Shown here piece by piece: positions 1 through 8,484 of a DNA stretch of 64,000 bases. The position numbers and the translations under genes are program-made. The notes under the pieces were generated by a model. The model had not been told where the DNA came from. It did not search any database and worked only from the letters and a program-made list of their open reading frames with translations. Source of the DNA: Chryseobacterium sp. 3008163 (GTDB lineage Bacteria > Bacteroidota > Bacteroidia > Flavobacteriales > Weeksellaceae); contig NZ_CP033070.1 in NCBI RefSeq assembly GCF_003669035.1, positions 1,240,001 to 1,304,000 on the forward strand. Direction: 5' to 3'. Positions within the stretch are counted from its first letter, which is position 1; the number at the start of each line of letters is the position of its first letter.

Positions 1-20
1 CATCCGTTAAAAAACGGATG
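1..20 (-). terminator. Hairpin, likely terminator of the downstream-facing metB-like gene
   Basis: CATCCGTT, four A bases, then AACGGATG form a perfect 8-bp stem just past the stop of the minus-strand gene at 37. The T-run expected on the minus strand would lie left of the window edge, so it is only presumed. Confidence 0.55.
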
Positions 21-36
21 CTTATAATTTATTATT

Positions 37-1176
37 TTAAGAGAATGCTTTCTCCAAATCTGCAATCAGATCCTCCGCATCTTCAATTCCGACACTTAGA
101 CGAACTAAATCATCTGTAATTCCCAATTCTGCACGTTTTTCAGCAGGAATGGAAGCGTGGGTCATTAAAGCGGGATGATTAGCCAAAGATTCTACTCCGC
201 CCAAAGATTCAGCCAAAGTGAACACTCTCACTTTCTCTAAAAACTTAATCGCATCTTCTTTTTTACCCGATTTGAAAGTGAAAGAAACCATTCCTCCGAA
301 ATCTTTCATTTGAGATTTTGCTAGTTCATATTGCGGGTGAGATTCCAATCCTGGGTAAATTACCTGCGCAACTGCCGGATGAGATTCAAGATATTTTGCA
401 ACAGCCATTCCGTTTTCTGAATGTCTTTGAACTCTTAATGCCAATGTTTTAATTCCTCTCAACACCAAATAAGAATCGTGAGGGCCTAAAATTCCACCGC
501 TTGCAAACTGAATGAAATGAAGTTTTTCACCCAACTCAGCATCTTTAGCAATCAAAGCTCCTGCAATCACATCAGAGTGACCACCTAAATATTTCGTTGC
601 AGAGTGCATTACAATATCAGCTCCCAAATCGATTGGTCTTTGAAGATATGGTGTTGCAAATGTATTGTCAACTGCAACCAAAATATCTTGTCCTTTTGCA
701 ATTTCTACAACTGCTTTGATATCTACCAATTTCATCAATGGATTGGTTGGAGTTTCCACCCAGATCAATTTAGTTTTATCAGTGATAACATCGGCGATTT
801 TAGAAACATCATCAAAATTCACGAACGTAAATTTTAACTGATATTTTTCAAAAAGTCTGGTAAACATTCTGTACGTTCCACCATATAAATCATCCACAGC
901 AACAACTTCGTCGCCTGGATTTAATAATTTTAAAACACAGTCGATAGCAGCTAAACCAGAACCGAAAGCTAAACCTCTCGCTCCGTTTTCAATGCTTGCC
1001 AAAGAGTCTTCCAAAGCCTGTCTTGTAGGGTTTGCCGCTCTTGAATATTCGTATCCCGAATGTACTCCCGGACTTTTTTGTGCGAAAGTTGATGTTAAAA
1101 AAACAGGAACATTCACAGAACCTGTTGCAGATTCGTGATGTTGTCCTCCGTGTATAACTTTTGTATTAAAATTCAT
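37..1176 (-). CDS. Cystathionine gamma-synthase/lyase family PLP enzyme
   Basis: A 379-residue PLP-dependent transsulfuration enzyme of the Cys/Met metabolism family, full length for the family (380-400). The PLP lysine sits in SATKYLGGHSD near residue 195, the SRAANPTR motif near residue 45, and the GSGLAAI phosphate-binding loop near residue 73. Members make or cleave cystathionine in cytosolic methionine/cysteine metabolism. Sequence alone does not separate synthase, gamma-lyase and O-acetylhomoserine-type activities, so no symbol is given. It stands alone, ending at a hairpin at the window edge, and no SAM or other riboswitch is visible upstream. Confidence 0.93.
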   Translation of the reverse strand: MNFNTKVIHGGQHHESATGSVNVPVFLTSTFAQKSPGVHSGYEYSRAANPTRQALEDSLASIENGARGLAFGSGLAAIDCVLKLLNPGDEVVAVDDLYGGTYRMFTRLFEKYQLKFTFVNFDDVSKIADVITDKTKLIWVETPTNPLMKLVDIKAVVEIAKGQDILVAVDNTFATPYLQRPIDLGADIVMHSATKYLGGHSDVIAGALIAKDAELGEKLHFIQFASGGILGPHDSYLVLRGIKTLALRVQRHSENGMAVAKYLESHPAVAQVIYPGLESHPQYELAKSQMKDFGGMVSFTFKSGKKEDAIKFLEKVRVFTLAESLGGVESLANHPALMTHASIPAEKRAELGITDDLVRLSVGIEDAEDLIADLEKAFS

Positions 1177-1186
1177 AATATTTTTG

Positions 1187-1302
1187 CTTTAGGCTTTAAG
1201 CTTTAGGCAATAGGCTTTATTTTATTGCTTTAAAACTTAAATATTATTAAAAAGATAAGCTGCATGCAAAAAGCTTACCGCTTACTGCTTACAGCCTATG
1301 GT
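1187..1302. repeat. Short degenerate repeats (GCTTTAGGC / GCTTACxGC type)
   Basis: The gap between the transsulfuration gene and gldC is filled with variants of GGCTTTAAGCTTTAGGC and, near 1275-1300, CTTACCGCTTACTGCTTAC. They read as a degenerate inverted or direct micro-repeat. No ORF or clear hairpin terminator is visible. Function is unknown. Confidence 0.4.
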
Positions 1303-1306
1303 TTAT

Positions 1307-1633
1307 TTACATTTTTATCGCTGATTTCACCGCAAATTCTTCAGCAATCTGCTCAATCCATGCTGCTACATCATCTTCGCCTGTTGCTCTTTGATAGGTG
1401 CTTCCCATAGAGATAAGAATCTGGTGCATAAACATTTTCATTTGATCAACCGGCATTTCTTTTGTCCAAAGATCGATTCTTAGAGCTTCCGATGCTTTTT
1501 CGTCCCAAACGGAAATCATTACTGCTTTTGTTTCCTCTTTCTCTACTCCGCCATCTGCAGCATTCCAAGTGATTAGTTCAGGAATGTGGTTTTCATCCAG
1601 CTCTACATCTATCGTTATTTGAGTCTTTCTCAT
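1307..1633 (-). CDS. gldC: Gliding motility protein GldC
   Basis: A 108-residue cytosolic protein matching GldC of Flavobacteriia in length and composition: MRKTQITIDVELDENH at the start and a LWTKEMPVDQMKMFMHQ segment in the middle. GldC accompanies the GldB lipoprotein in gliding bacteria. It improves gliding without being strictly essential in Flavobacterium johnsoniae. It lies 23 bp downstream of gldB on the same strand, so the two are probably one transcript. No catalytic motif is visible. Confidence 0.9.
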   Translation of the reverse strand: MRKTQITIDVELDENHIPELITWNAADGGVEKEETKAVMISVWDEKASEALRIDLWTKEMPVDQMKMFMHQILISMGSTYQRATGEDDVAAWIEQIAEEFAVKSAIKM

Positions 1634-1656
1634 TTTTCTATTTTTTCTAAACTTTA

Positions 1657-2643
1657 TTATTCTTCTAATTTCGGTTTGTAACCTGCTTCATTAAAAATTT
1701 GTGTAGCGTCCATTTTTAGGAAATCTACTAGTTTTGTTTCAGGTTTCTTTTTTAAATATTCTCTGCAAATCTGCCATCCAGTGTAAATTCCGACCATTGG
1801 TGAAGAGTTGTTATCAATTTCTGTGTAAAATTTTGAAAACGGCCCGGGAGCAATGAAACGTTCTGCTAATCGGTGATCATCACCAAAAATCAGGTTATTT
1901 TCAACAAAATAATTATAAATATTGGCTTCATTTGCAGCTGACCAATCATATTGCTCTTTCGTGTAATCCATTTTCAGATAATCCGGAGTTTCGGGTAAAA
2001 ATGCATCTTGTAAAGTCATTATTTTACCATTATAAACAATCAAATCAATGAATTTCTGACTATTCCCCGTATACGGAACAATGTTTTCGGCAAAAATTCT
2101 TGAAACTTTCGGAACGATATTACTTGGGTTCATTGATTTTTGAAAATACAATTCCAAACCTCTATAGTTTGGATTTTTGTCTCCCATAAATCCTGTAATA
2201 TCAATAAACAGGAAATTTGTTTTATCATCATACAAAAGTGGCTCCTGAACCATCTGTAAAGCTGATGAAAAAAGGAAAACCTTTGGACTTTTAAACTGCG
2301 GAAAATAAAACTTGATGTGCGAAAACAAATCCTGAAGCTCATTCTGCAATTTCTTCTGATCAATTTTGCCAATCGCTTCTTTGTAGATTTTTACTTCTTG
2401 TGCATCTGCTCTTCTCTTGCCAAAATCCTCATCAGGAACGGTGCCCTGAAACCAAGGAAACTTTGCCGTGAACTGCTCCAACGAAACATTTTGGTCATAA
2501 AACTCTTTTGAGATATCGGTAACCTCTACCTTTTCGGCAGGATTTTTTATTTCTACTTTCCAATCAGTTTCCTGTTCTTTTTTACAAGAATTCAAACTTA
2601 AAACTAAAAGGCATGAAAGTGCGGCAATTCTAAAAATCTTCAT
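1657..2643 (-). CDS. gldB: Gliding motility lipoprotein GldB
   Basis: A 328-residue lipoprotein: hydrophobic signal followed by the lipobox LSLNSCKK, so the mature N-terminus is Cys20. Sequence and neighbourhood match GldB, a cell-envelope lipoprotein needed for gliding and linked to the T9SS machinery in Flavobacteriia. It is followed by gldC, and nadE is divergently placed as in F. johnsoniae, here with an acetyltransferase gene in between. A TAnnTTTG-like -7 box, TATTTTTG, can be read on the minus strand at 2669-2676, 26 bp before the ATG. Confidence 0.92.
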   Translation of the reverse strand: MKIFRIAALSCLLVLSLNSCKKEQETDWKVEIKNPAEKVEVTDISKEFYDQNVSLEQFTAKFPWFQGTVPDEDFGKRRADAQEVKIYKEAIGKIDQKKLQNELQDLFSHIKFYFPQFKSPKVFLFSSALQMVQEPLLYDDKTNFLFIDITGFMGDKNPNYRGLELYFQKSMNPSNIVPKVSRIFAENIVPYTGNSQKFIDLIVYNGKIMTLQDAFLPETPDYLKMDYTKEQYDWSAANEANIYNYFVENNLIFGDDHRLAERFIAPGPFSKFYTEIDNNSSPMVGIYTGWQICREYLKKKPETKLVDFLKMDATQIFNEAGYKPKLEE

Positions 2644-2765
2644 TATTTTTACATGAAATTTAAGTTTACAAAAATAAGGATATAAATATAAACTTATGCC
2701 GAAAAAGGATTTTTTTGTGGCTATAAAAATTATATTAAAATCTTTAAAATAAGACCATACAAACG

Positions 2766-3293
2766 ATGAATATTTATCTTGAAACCGAAAGATTGATCTT
2801 AAGAGAGATCGTTCCCGAAGACGTTGAAGCTTTTTTTGCGATGGACAGCAATCCGGAAGTCGTAAAATATGTTGGAATACAACCTTTAACCGACATCAGC
2901 CAAAGTGCAGAAATGATTGAAAGCATCCGAAATCAATATACAGAAAACGGAATCGGAAGATGGGCAGTCATTCGAAAAGAAGACGGAAAACTAGTCGGCT
3001 GGAGCGGTTTAAAACTGATTAAAGAAATCAACAATCATCAGAATATTCACGATCTTGGCTATCGTTTCACACCGGAGTATTGGGGAAAAGGTTATGCTAC
3101 AGAAACGTCTATTGCCGTTTTGAATTATGCTTTTAACGAAATGAAGCTTGACCAAGTTTTTGCCTACGCTGATGTAGAGAATGAAGTATCAAATCATGTT
3201 TTGAGAAAATTAGGTTTCGAGGAAAAAGAAACCTTCATTGATGAAGGAGACCATTGCTTTTGGTACGAACTTAAAAAAGAAAATTTTAAATAA
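2766..3293 (+). CDS. GNAT family N-acetyltransferase (RimJ/RimL type)
   Basis: A 175-residue single-domain acetyltransferase. TERLILRE near the start and YWGKGYATE near residue 105 (the acetyl-CoA pyrophosphate-binding A motif) identify the RimJ/RimL-like GNAT subgroup. NHVLRKLGFE near residue 148 is the usual motif-B end. Members acetylate protein N-termini, amino acids or antibiotics; the substrate here cannot be told. The stop lies 13 bp before the nadE start, suggesting a shared transcript with it. Confidence 0.9.
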   Translation: MNIYLETERLILREIVPEDVEAFFAMDSNPEVVKYVGIQPLTDISQSAEMIESIRNQYTENGIGRWAVIRKEDGKLVGWSGLKLIKEINNHQNIHDLGYRFTPEYWGKGYATETSIAVLNYAFNEMKLDQVFAYADVENEVSNHVLRKLGFEEKETFIDEGDHCFWYELKKENFK

Positions 3294-3306
3294 TAAAAAA
3301 TATACA

Positions 3307-4101
3307 ATGCAGACACAAAAAGTAATAGATCATATCGTACAGTGGCTAAAAGATTATGCCGAAAAATCAGGGGTTAAAGGGTATGTATTGGGAGTTTCCG
3401 GTGGCGTAGATTCTGGTGTAGTTTCTACTTTGGCAGCAATGACCGGCTTGAAAACTTTGCTCATCGAAATGCCGATTCGCCAAAAAGAAGATCAGGTGAA
3501 CAGAGCCTGGGAACACATGAATGATTTAAAATCTAAATTTCCGAATGTTGAAGCCATGTCTGTGAATCTTACGCCAGCATTTGAGGAATTGTACAAAACT
3601 TTTGATGTTCACGACGACGAATTCCCTAACGAGAAACTGGCTTTTGCCAACACAAGATCACGTTTGAGAATGCTTACTCTCTATTATTATGGACAAATCA
3701 ACGGACTTTTGGTTTGTGGAACAGGAAATAAAGTGGAAGATTTCGGGATTGGTTTTTACACCAAATACGGCGATGGTGGTGTAGACGTCTCTCCTATCGC
3801 AGATCTTTATAAAACTGAAGTTTATGCATTGGCGAAAGCTTTAAACTTAGTTAAAAACATTCAGGAAGCAATTCCGACCGACGGACTTTGGGATGCTGAA
3901 AGAACCGACGAAATGCAGATTGGCGCAACCTACCCTGAATTAGAAAAAATCCAAAAAGAATGGGGAACTAAAACAGAAGCAGACTACAACGGAAGAGATT
4001 TGGAAGTGTTTAAGATTTTCAGCAGAATGAATAAAGCGGCACAGCATAAAATCAATCCCATACCAGTGTGCGATATTCCGGAAGAATGGAGGGTTGATTA
4101 A
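3307..4101 (+). CDS. nadE: NAD(+) synthetase, ammonia/glutamine type NadE
   Basis: Amidates nicotinic acid adenine dinucleotide with ATP to give NAD, the last step of NAD synthesis. The PP-loop SGGVDSG near residue 32 is the ATP-binding site, and NTRSRLRM and CGTGNKVEDFGIGF are conserved synthetase motifs. There is no N-terminal nitrilase domain, so it is the short NH3-dependent form. The ATG at 3307 gives 264 residues, normal for the family; an upstream in-frame ATG at 3238 lies inside the acetyltransferase gene and is rejected. gldB-nadE linkage is conserved in Flavobacteriia. Confidence 0.95.
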   Translation: MQTQKVIDHIVQWLKDYAEKSGVKGYVLGVSGGVDSGVVSTLAAMTGLKTLLIEMPIRQKEDQVNRAWEHMNDLKSKFPNVEAMSVNLTPAFEELYKTFDVHDDEFPNEKLAFANTRSRLRMLTLYYYGQINGLLVCGTGNKVEDFGIGFYTKYGDGGVDVSPIADLYKTEVYALAKALNLVKNIQEAIPTDGLWDAERTDEMQIGATYPELEKIQKEWGTKTEADYNGRDLEVFKIFSRMNKAAQHKINPIPVCDIPEEWRVD

Positions 4102-4194
4102 TTTAACAATTTACCAATATAACAGTTTACCAATGAGTTGTAATATTTCTGGATTAGTACATTGCTAGATTGTTACATTGGTACATTAAAATTT
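4102..4194. repeat. Imperfect inverted repeat (TTTACCAAT / ATTGGTACATTAAA)
   Basis: Directly after nadE, TTTAACAATTTACCAATATA and a second TTTACCAAT are echoed in reverse complement by ATTGTTACATTGGTACATTA at 4171-4190. This looks like a degenerate hairpin-forming intergenic repeat that separates nadE from the RNase gene. Whether it acts as terminator is unclear because no T-run follows. Confidence 0.45.
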
Positions 4195-4199
4195 TAACT

Positions 4200-4682
4200 A
4201 TGAATTCTAAAATACGTTCGGTACTTTTTGCCTGCATAGGACTTCTTTTCGGAATGTCGGTGATGTATATTTATAATAATTTTATTGCTGAGAAGAAAGC
4301 CTCAACTAAAACTGAGAATGCTTCGAAAGCTTCAAAAAGCCAATCTGACAGGCAAGCAATTGATGAACTTACCAAAGAAAATACAGTAATTAATTACGTC
4401 AAACAAAACCATCAGCTTCCTGATTATTACATTACAAAAAATGAAGCCAAAAAAGCGGGATGGAATCCTTCTCAGGGAAATCTTTGTGAAGTTCTTCCCG
4501 GAAAAGCAATTGGTGGAGATTACTTTGGAAACCGAGAAGGAAATCTACCGAAAGGGGTGAAATACTTTGAAGCTGACGTTAATTACAGCTGTGGAAACAG
4601 AAATGGCGACCGAATTGTTTTCACTAAAAATGGCGAGGTTTATTTAACTAAAAATCATTACAAGAGTTTTGAGAAGCAGTAA
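4200..4682 (+). CDS. Barnase-family ribonuclease with N-terminal membrane anchor
   Basis: A 160-residue protein whose C-terminal 110 residues align by eye along the whole length of barnase: VINYVKQNHQLPDYYITKNE, GKAIGGDYFGNREGNLP, FEADVNYSCGNRNGDRI and KNHYKSF. The catalytic Glu of FEAD, Arg of GNRNGDR and His of NHYKSF are all present, so an active guanyl-specific RNase is likely. Residues about 6-27 are hydrophobic (signal anchor or signal peptide), followed by a Ser/Lys/Ala linker, so the nuclease domain is probably exported. ATG at 4200 is preferred over a TTG at 4170. A metalloprotease gene overlaps its 3' end and a barstar gene follows at 5358. Confidence 0.9.
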   Translation: MNSKIRSVLFACIGLLFGMSVMYIYNNFIAEKKASTKTENASKASKSQSDRQAIDELTKENTVINYVKQNHQLPDYYITKNEAKKAGWNPSQGNLCEVLPGKAIGGDYFGNREGNLPKGVKYFEADVNYSCGNRNGDRIVFTKNGEVYLTKNHYKSFEKQ

Positions 4683-5280
4683 TTGGTTACTTTTCACATT
4701 TATCTTTTTATTAATTTTCTCATGCAGCGATAAAAAGACCAATCTTTTCAGGGATGATAAAGAGGTCGTTATTTTGATTCAACCCTTCAAGGATATGAAT
4801 TCTGCAACTACGAAATTTGTTGCAGATGAAATCAAAAATATTTATCCGCATGTAAAAATTCTAGATGCAATTGATTTACCGAAAGAAGCTTATTATAAAG
4901 ACAGAAACCGGTACAGAGCAGATTCTATTATTAAAATTTTAAGTGAAAATACAGAAAAAGGGTTTGTAAAAATTGGTTTAACAACAAAAGACATCAGCAC
5001 GACAAAAGGCGCAATAAAAGATTTCGGAGTCATGGGATTAGGGTATCGACCTGGAAAATCATGCGTTGCATCCAATTTCAGGTTAAATAAAAACAACAGA
5101 AACGAACAGTTTTTCAAAGTGGCAATACATGAAATTGGGCATACGCAAGGTCTTGAACACTGTCCGGAAAAATCTTGCTTTATGAGAGATGCGGAAGGTA
5201 AAAATCATACTGACGAAGAAACTGACTTTTGTAACGACTGTAAGAACTTTTTAAAAACTAAGAACTGGAAGTTTGAGTAG
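4669..5280 (+). CDS. Archaemetzincin-like zinc metalloprotease lipoprotein
   Basis: A 203-residue lipoprotein (signal then LIFSCSDK lipobox). Near residue 148 it has HEIGHTQGLEHC followed by CFM and CNDC. This is the archaemetzincin signature HExxHxxGxxH-C-x4-C-x-M ending in CxxC, with 15 rather than the usual 17 residues before the CxxC. Both the zinc ligands and the Met-turn are present, so proteolytic activity is plausible; no substrate is known. The only reasonable start is a TTG at 4669, giving a 14-bp overlap with the RNase gene, consistent with translational coupling. It sits between the RNase and its barstar. Confidence 0.83.
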   Translation: MRSSNWLLFTFIFLLIFSCSDKKTNLFRDDKEVVILIQPFKDMNSATTKFVADEIKNIYPHVKILDAIDLPKEAYYKDRNRYRADSIIKILSENTEKGFVKIGLTTKDISTTKGAIKDFGVMGLGYRPGKSCVASNFRLNKNNRNEQFFKVAIHEIGHTQGLEHCPEKSCFMRDAEGKNHTDEETDFCNDCKNFLKTKNWKFE

Positions 5281-5286
5281 CACATT

Positions 5287-5314
5287 ATTGCTTCATCGCT
5301 ACGCTTCTCGCAAT
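5287..5314. repeat. Small dispersed repeat with ATTGC/GCAAT ends
   Basis: ATTGCTTCATCGCTACGCTT continuing to TCTCGCAAT forms a short imperfect hairpin between the metalloprotease and barstar genes. Its wording resembles short dispersed repeats common in Flavobacteriia intergenic DNA (family assignment from memory). Confidence 0.4.
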
Positions 5315-5357
5315 GACATAAAATCCTACCTTTATCAATCTTAATAAAAATAAAACT

Positions 5358-5675
5358 ATGAATACAACATACATCGACTTCGCAGACCTTGGAGATTACG
5401 AAGATTTTTATACTCAGCTTAAAGAAAAAATTAAACTTCCCGCTCATTTTGGGGATAATCTTGATGCACTTTCAGATGTGATTTCCGGAGAACTGCAAAT
5501 GCCTCTGCATTTAGAATTTGTAAATATGAGTGTAGATCAGCTAGAAATCTTCGAGGACTTACTTACTACTTTAGAAGACACGGAAGATGATGTGGAAGAT
5601 TTTTCTTTTGCATATTATCTGGAACAGTATGACGATGAAGAAGAGGCTTCTGATGAAGATGAAACAACTGAGTAA
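5358..5675 (+). CDS. Barstar family RNase inhibitor (immunity protein)
   Basis: A 105-residue acidic protein with barstar hallmarks: YIDFADLGDYEDFYTQLKEK, then LPAHFGDNLDALSDVI, the helix and loop that plug the barnase active site. The C-terminal tail is extended and very acidic (DDEEEASDEDETTE). Barstars bind and neutralise barnase in the cytosol. The barnase-like RNase at 4200 is the obvious partner, 675 bp upstream with one gene between. The first ATG is used. An 18-bp hairpin terminator follows at 5733. Confidence 0.9.
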   Translation: MNTTYIDFADLGDYEDFYTQLKEKIKLPAHFGDNLDALSDVISGELQMPLHLEFVNMSVDQLEIFEDLLTTLEDTEDDVEDFSFAYYLEQYDDEEEASDEDETTE

Positions 5676-5732
5676 AAATTATTTACGACAGAATTAAACC
5701 TTCAAGGTTTCCTATAGAGGAAATCATTATCA

Positions 5733-5771
5733 AACAGAATCGGGCGCAGCAAAGCTGCGCCCGATTCTGTT
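5733..5771. terminator. Strong bidirectional terminator, 18-bp stem
   Basis: AACAGAATCGGGCGCAGC, loop AAA, then its exact complement. It lies between the convergent barstar and pafA genes. Confidence 0.85.
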
Positions 5772-5787
5772 GTATATATTTAAAATC

Positions 5788-7431
5788 TTATTTTCCTAAA
5801 ACTTCCATTAATGGTTGTCCTACATTTCCGCTTGGGTTTTCAATTCTCAAAAACTGTGCGATTGTGGGTGCAATATCGGTCATAAAATGCGAAGCATTGC
5901 TTTCGCCGTGCGGAACTTTCCAACCCATAAATATAAGAGGAATGTGTGCATCATAAGAATTCCAGACACTGTGCGTTGTTCCTTTTTTAGCATACGTAGG
6001 TAGCATTCCGTCGTGAGAAACGATTTGAATATCACCACTTCGCTGCCAGTTGTATCCGTTGATTACTCTGGTTTTAATTGGCTCAGGAATAGGTGCATTG
6101 GCTACATCTTTCAAATCAACCGCATATAAAACACGTGGATCTTTATTTAGATTTTCAATGATGCTTTTTTTGATGGCAACTTCATCTAATTTATTTTCTG
6201 TAATCAACTGGTGATTAAGATAAATCTGATAATTATCAATCCCTAAAATCAGTTTACTTGAAGCATATTTTGTTTCTAATTCTGCACCGAGGTTTTTCTC
6301 TAGACCATCATCAAAAAATCCGGTCATCATTTTATTTTCTTTCATGAAACCCTCAGCGTGAGCGCCACCATGATCTGCCGAAAGAAAAACAAGATATTCG
6401 CCCTTTCCTACTTTTTTGTCAAGCATTTTAAAGAAATTTGCCAATTCAAGATCCAGTCTCAGATACGTATCTTCTACTTCAATTGCATTGGGGCCATATG
6501 CGTGACCTACATAATCAGTAGACGCTACATTGATGGCAAGAAAATCTGTGATGGGGTCTGCACCCAGCTGATATCCATCGATGGCAGCTTCAGCAAACTT
6601 TAAAGTATAGGTATTTCCAAATGGTGTAGTTCTTAAAACCCCTTTATTTACTGCAAAATCAGCGGCAAGATTGCTGTAAGGAAAAGTTGGATTCTTAGCA
6701 GTTCCCACAGGTTTTTCCCAAGGCACATCGTCTCTTGTACTTTCTGTGTATTGATTGATGGGCAATAACGTATTCCATCCGTTAGCAACTAATTTTTCAG
6801 CTAATTTCTGATCGTTAAACTTGTTTACCCAATCCGGCAAACTGTTCATATAATAAGAACTTGTCACAAAATTCCCGTTCGTTTCATCAAACCAAAAAGC
6901 TCCGGTCGGATTATGACCTGCCGGCAAAATAGACGCTCGGTCTTTCAATGAAACTCCAACTACTTTTGATTGAAAATTACTTGCAATTCTCAACTGATCG
7001 GTAATTGTGGTACTCCAAAGATTCTTTGGCGAATGACCACCAATCTTATCATTTGTTCCTACACCTTTTACGTCAGCATCCGTTGTGCAGTATACATTTT
7101 TTCCGGTTGCTTTGTCTGTCCAATCGTTTCCGGCTATCCCATGAATGGAGGGAACTGAACCTGTATAAATGGTGGTATGTCCAATCGCCGTAACCGTAGG
7201 AACATAAGGAATCATTACATTATTAAAAGAAAAACCTTTATTCAGCAATCTTTTGAAACCATCATCGCCATATTTGTCATGAAAACGGTACAAATAATCC
7301 CACCTCATCTGATCGATTACCAAACCTACTACCAATTTTGGTCTTTCCAACTGTGATTTTTTGCTTTTCTGAGCGTTCACCGTCATTAAAGAAATGAAAG
7401 TAACTGCAGCAATCGTAATTTTCCTTAGCAT
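5788..7431 (-). CDS. pafA: Alkaline phosphatase PafA
   Basis: A 547-residue exported phosphomonoesterase, close in length to the 546-residue PafA of Elizabethkingia (formerly Chryseobacterium) meningosepticum. It has a signal peptide ending near VNAQ, the metal site VIDQMRWDY, the catalytic Thr in PTVTAIGHTT, the Lys/Arg pair of SLKDRAS that binds phosphate, SADHGGAHAEG for zinc ligands, and a C-terminal GTTHSVWNSYDAHIPL. PafA hydrolyses phosphate monoesters in the periplasm and is constitutive in several Bacteroidetes. A -7-like TAAATTTG lies at 7454-7461 on the minus strand. The gene is flanked by convergent barstar and a divergent secreted protein. Confidence 0.93.
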   Translation of the reverse strand: MLRKITIAAVTFISLMTVNAQKSKKSQLERPKLVVGLVIDQMRWDYLYRFHDKYGDDGFKRLLNKGFSFNNVMIPYVPTVTAIGHTTIYTGSVPSIHGIAGNDWTDKATGKNVYCTTDADVKGVGTNDKIGGHSPKNLWSTTITDQLRIASNFQSKVVGVSLKDRASILPAGHNPTGAFWFDETNGNFVTSSYYMNSLPDWVNKFNDQKLAEKLVANGWNTLLPINQYTESTRDDVPWEKPVGTAKNPTFPYSNLAADFAVNKGVLRTTPFGNTYTLKFAEAAIDGYQLGADPITDFLAINVASTDYVGHAYGPNAIEVEDTYLRLDLELANFFKMLDKKVGKGEYLVFLSADHGGAHAEGFMKENKMMTGFFDDGLEKNLGAELETKYASSKLILGIDNYQIYLNHQLITENKLDEVAIKKSIIENLNKDPRVLYAVDLKDVANAPIPEPIKTRVINGYNWQRSGDIQIVSHDGMLPTYAKKGTTHSVWNSYDAHIPLIFMGWKVPHGESNASHFMTDIAPTIAQFLRIENPSGNVGQPLMEVLGK

Positions 7432-7453
7432 TGAATAACTTTTTTTGTGACCA

Positions 7454-7461
7454 CAAATTTA
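7454..7461 (-). promoter_or_regulatory. Probable -7 element of pafA (TAAATTTG)
   Basis: Read on the minus strand, TAAATTTG matches the Bacteroidetes -7 consensus TAnnTTTG about 22 bp before the pafA ATG. No clean TTG is found at the -33 spacing. Confidence 0.4.
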
Positions 7462-7536
7462 CGGGTTTTCAAAGTTTTGGTATGTGAAATTTTATTTAAA
7501 TTTAACCGTTATAAGATTTAATAAAAACTACATCCA

Positions 7537-8456
7537 ATGAAACTTAGATTTTTCTATCTGTTTGCGTTATTGCTATTCTGTCATCATTTATTAGCTTATC
7601 CAATTTCTCCAAGGCCGTTAAGAAATCTTATTATAGAATCCGAGAATATTGTATATGGAAAGGTGACTGCAGTTAAAGAAAATAAAGAATCATTAAAAGA
7701 CTGGAGCGAATCTCACATTGCCGTTATTACAATCTATGAAGTTTTACAGGGCAAAATAAGCAATACAAAAAATGTAGAAGTCTATTTTTCGCCAGAATAT
7801 TCGTGCCCGATGCCCGCACATTATGAAAAGGGACAAACAGTATTGGCGTTTTTAGATAAAGAAAAAGGAAAAAATATCTATAGCACTCATGCACTCTCTT
7901 ACGGGGCAAAACATATTAACGGTAAAGAATTTTCTCATTACAGAAACCGTATCCTCGAAATGAAAACTATTTTAGAAATAAAGGATGAAGAAGTAAAGAG
8001 AAACAAAACAGTAGATTGGCTAATTCTTTGCGCATCTGAGAAATCTACAAGATGGGAAGGACTTTACGAACTTTCTCCTGAGAGCGATTTCATGTCATTT
8101 TATGATGATAGAAAAGAAACATTTTCAAGAAATTTCAAGTTAAATGATGATCAGGTACAAAAGCTGAGACACCTCTTTTTTAAAATAAATAAATTCGAAT
8201 ATACTGATCTCGGACTGGTTGATTTAATTGTAAAAGAAGATGACCCTGAAGTTCTCAATTTTTTGACGATACATTTTAAAAAAGCTGAAAAAGACTTCTT
8301 TTGGAGTGGAAATTTCTTAATGAAGAAAATTGCCGATCTCTCAAAGCGAGATGATTTAAAGATGATTATTAAGAAAAAGACGAAATGGATATGTTTGATG
8401 AAAATTATGAAAAAAAGTCAGCGGACTATATGAGAGAATTTGCTCAAAAACTTTAA
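7537..8456 (+). pseudogene. Exported protein of unknown function, frameshifted near its end
   Basis: Signal peptide (residues 1-20, ending LLAYP) and then SENIVYGKVTAVKE and VEVYFSPEYSCPMPAHYEKG. The latter recalls small secreted proteins with a TIMP/OB-like N-terminal segment, but I do not recognise the family. The frame as written ends at 8433 with an odd KKKTKWICLMK tail. Adding one A to the A5 run at 8374-8378 instead gives KKKDEMDMFDENYEKKSADY and a stop at 8456, for a 306-residue product. This looks like a one-base loss. The S41 peptidase gene follows 28 bp later on the same strand. Confidence 0.6.
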
Positions 8457-8484
8457 TTTTCCCTTTATTAATCATTATTAAATT

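Noticed and set aside
3238..3306. Upstream ATG extension of nadE
   Set aside because: Lies within the acetyltransferase gene; the ATG at 3307 gives the normal NadE length.
5733..5771. GC-rich hairpin considered as an attachment site or REP element
   Set aside because: Position between convergent genes fits a simple bidirectional terminator.
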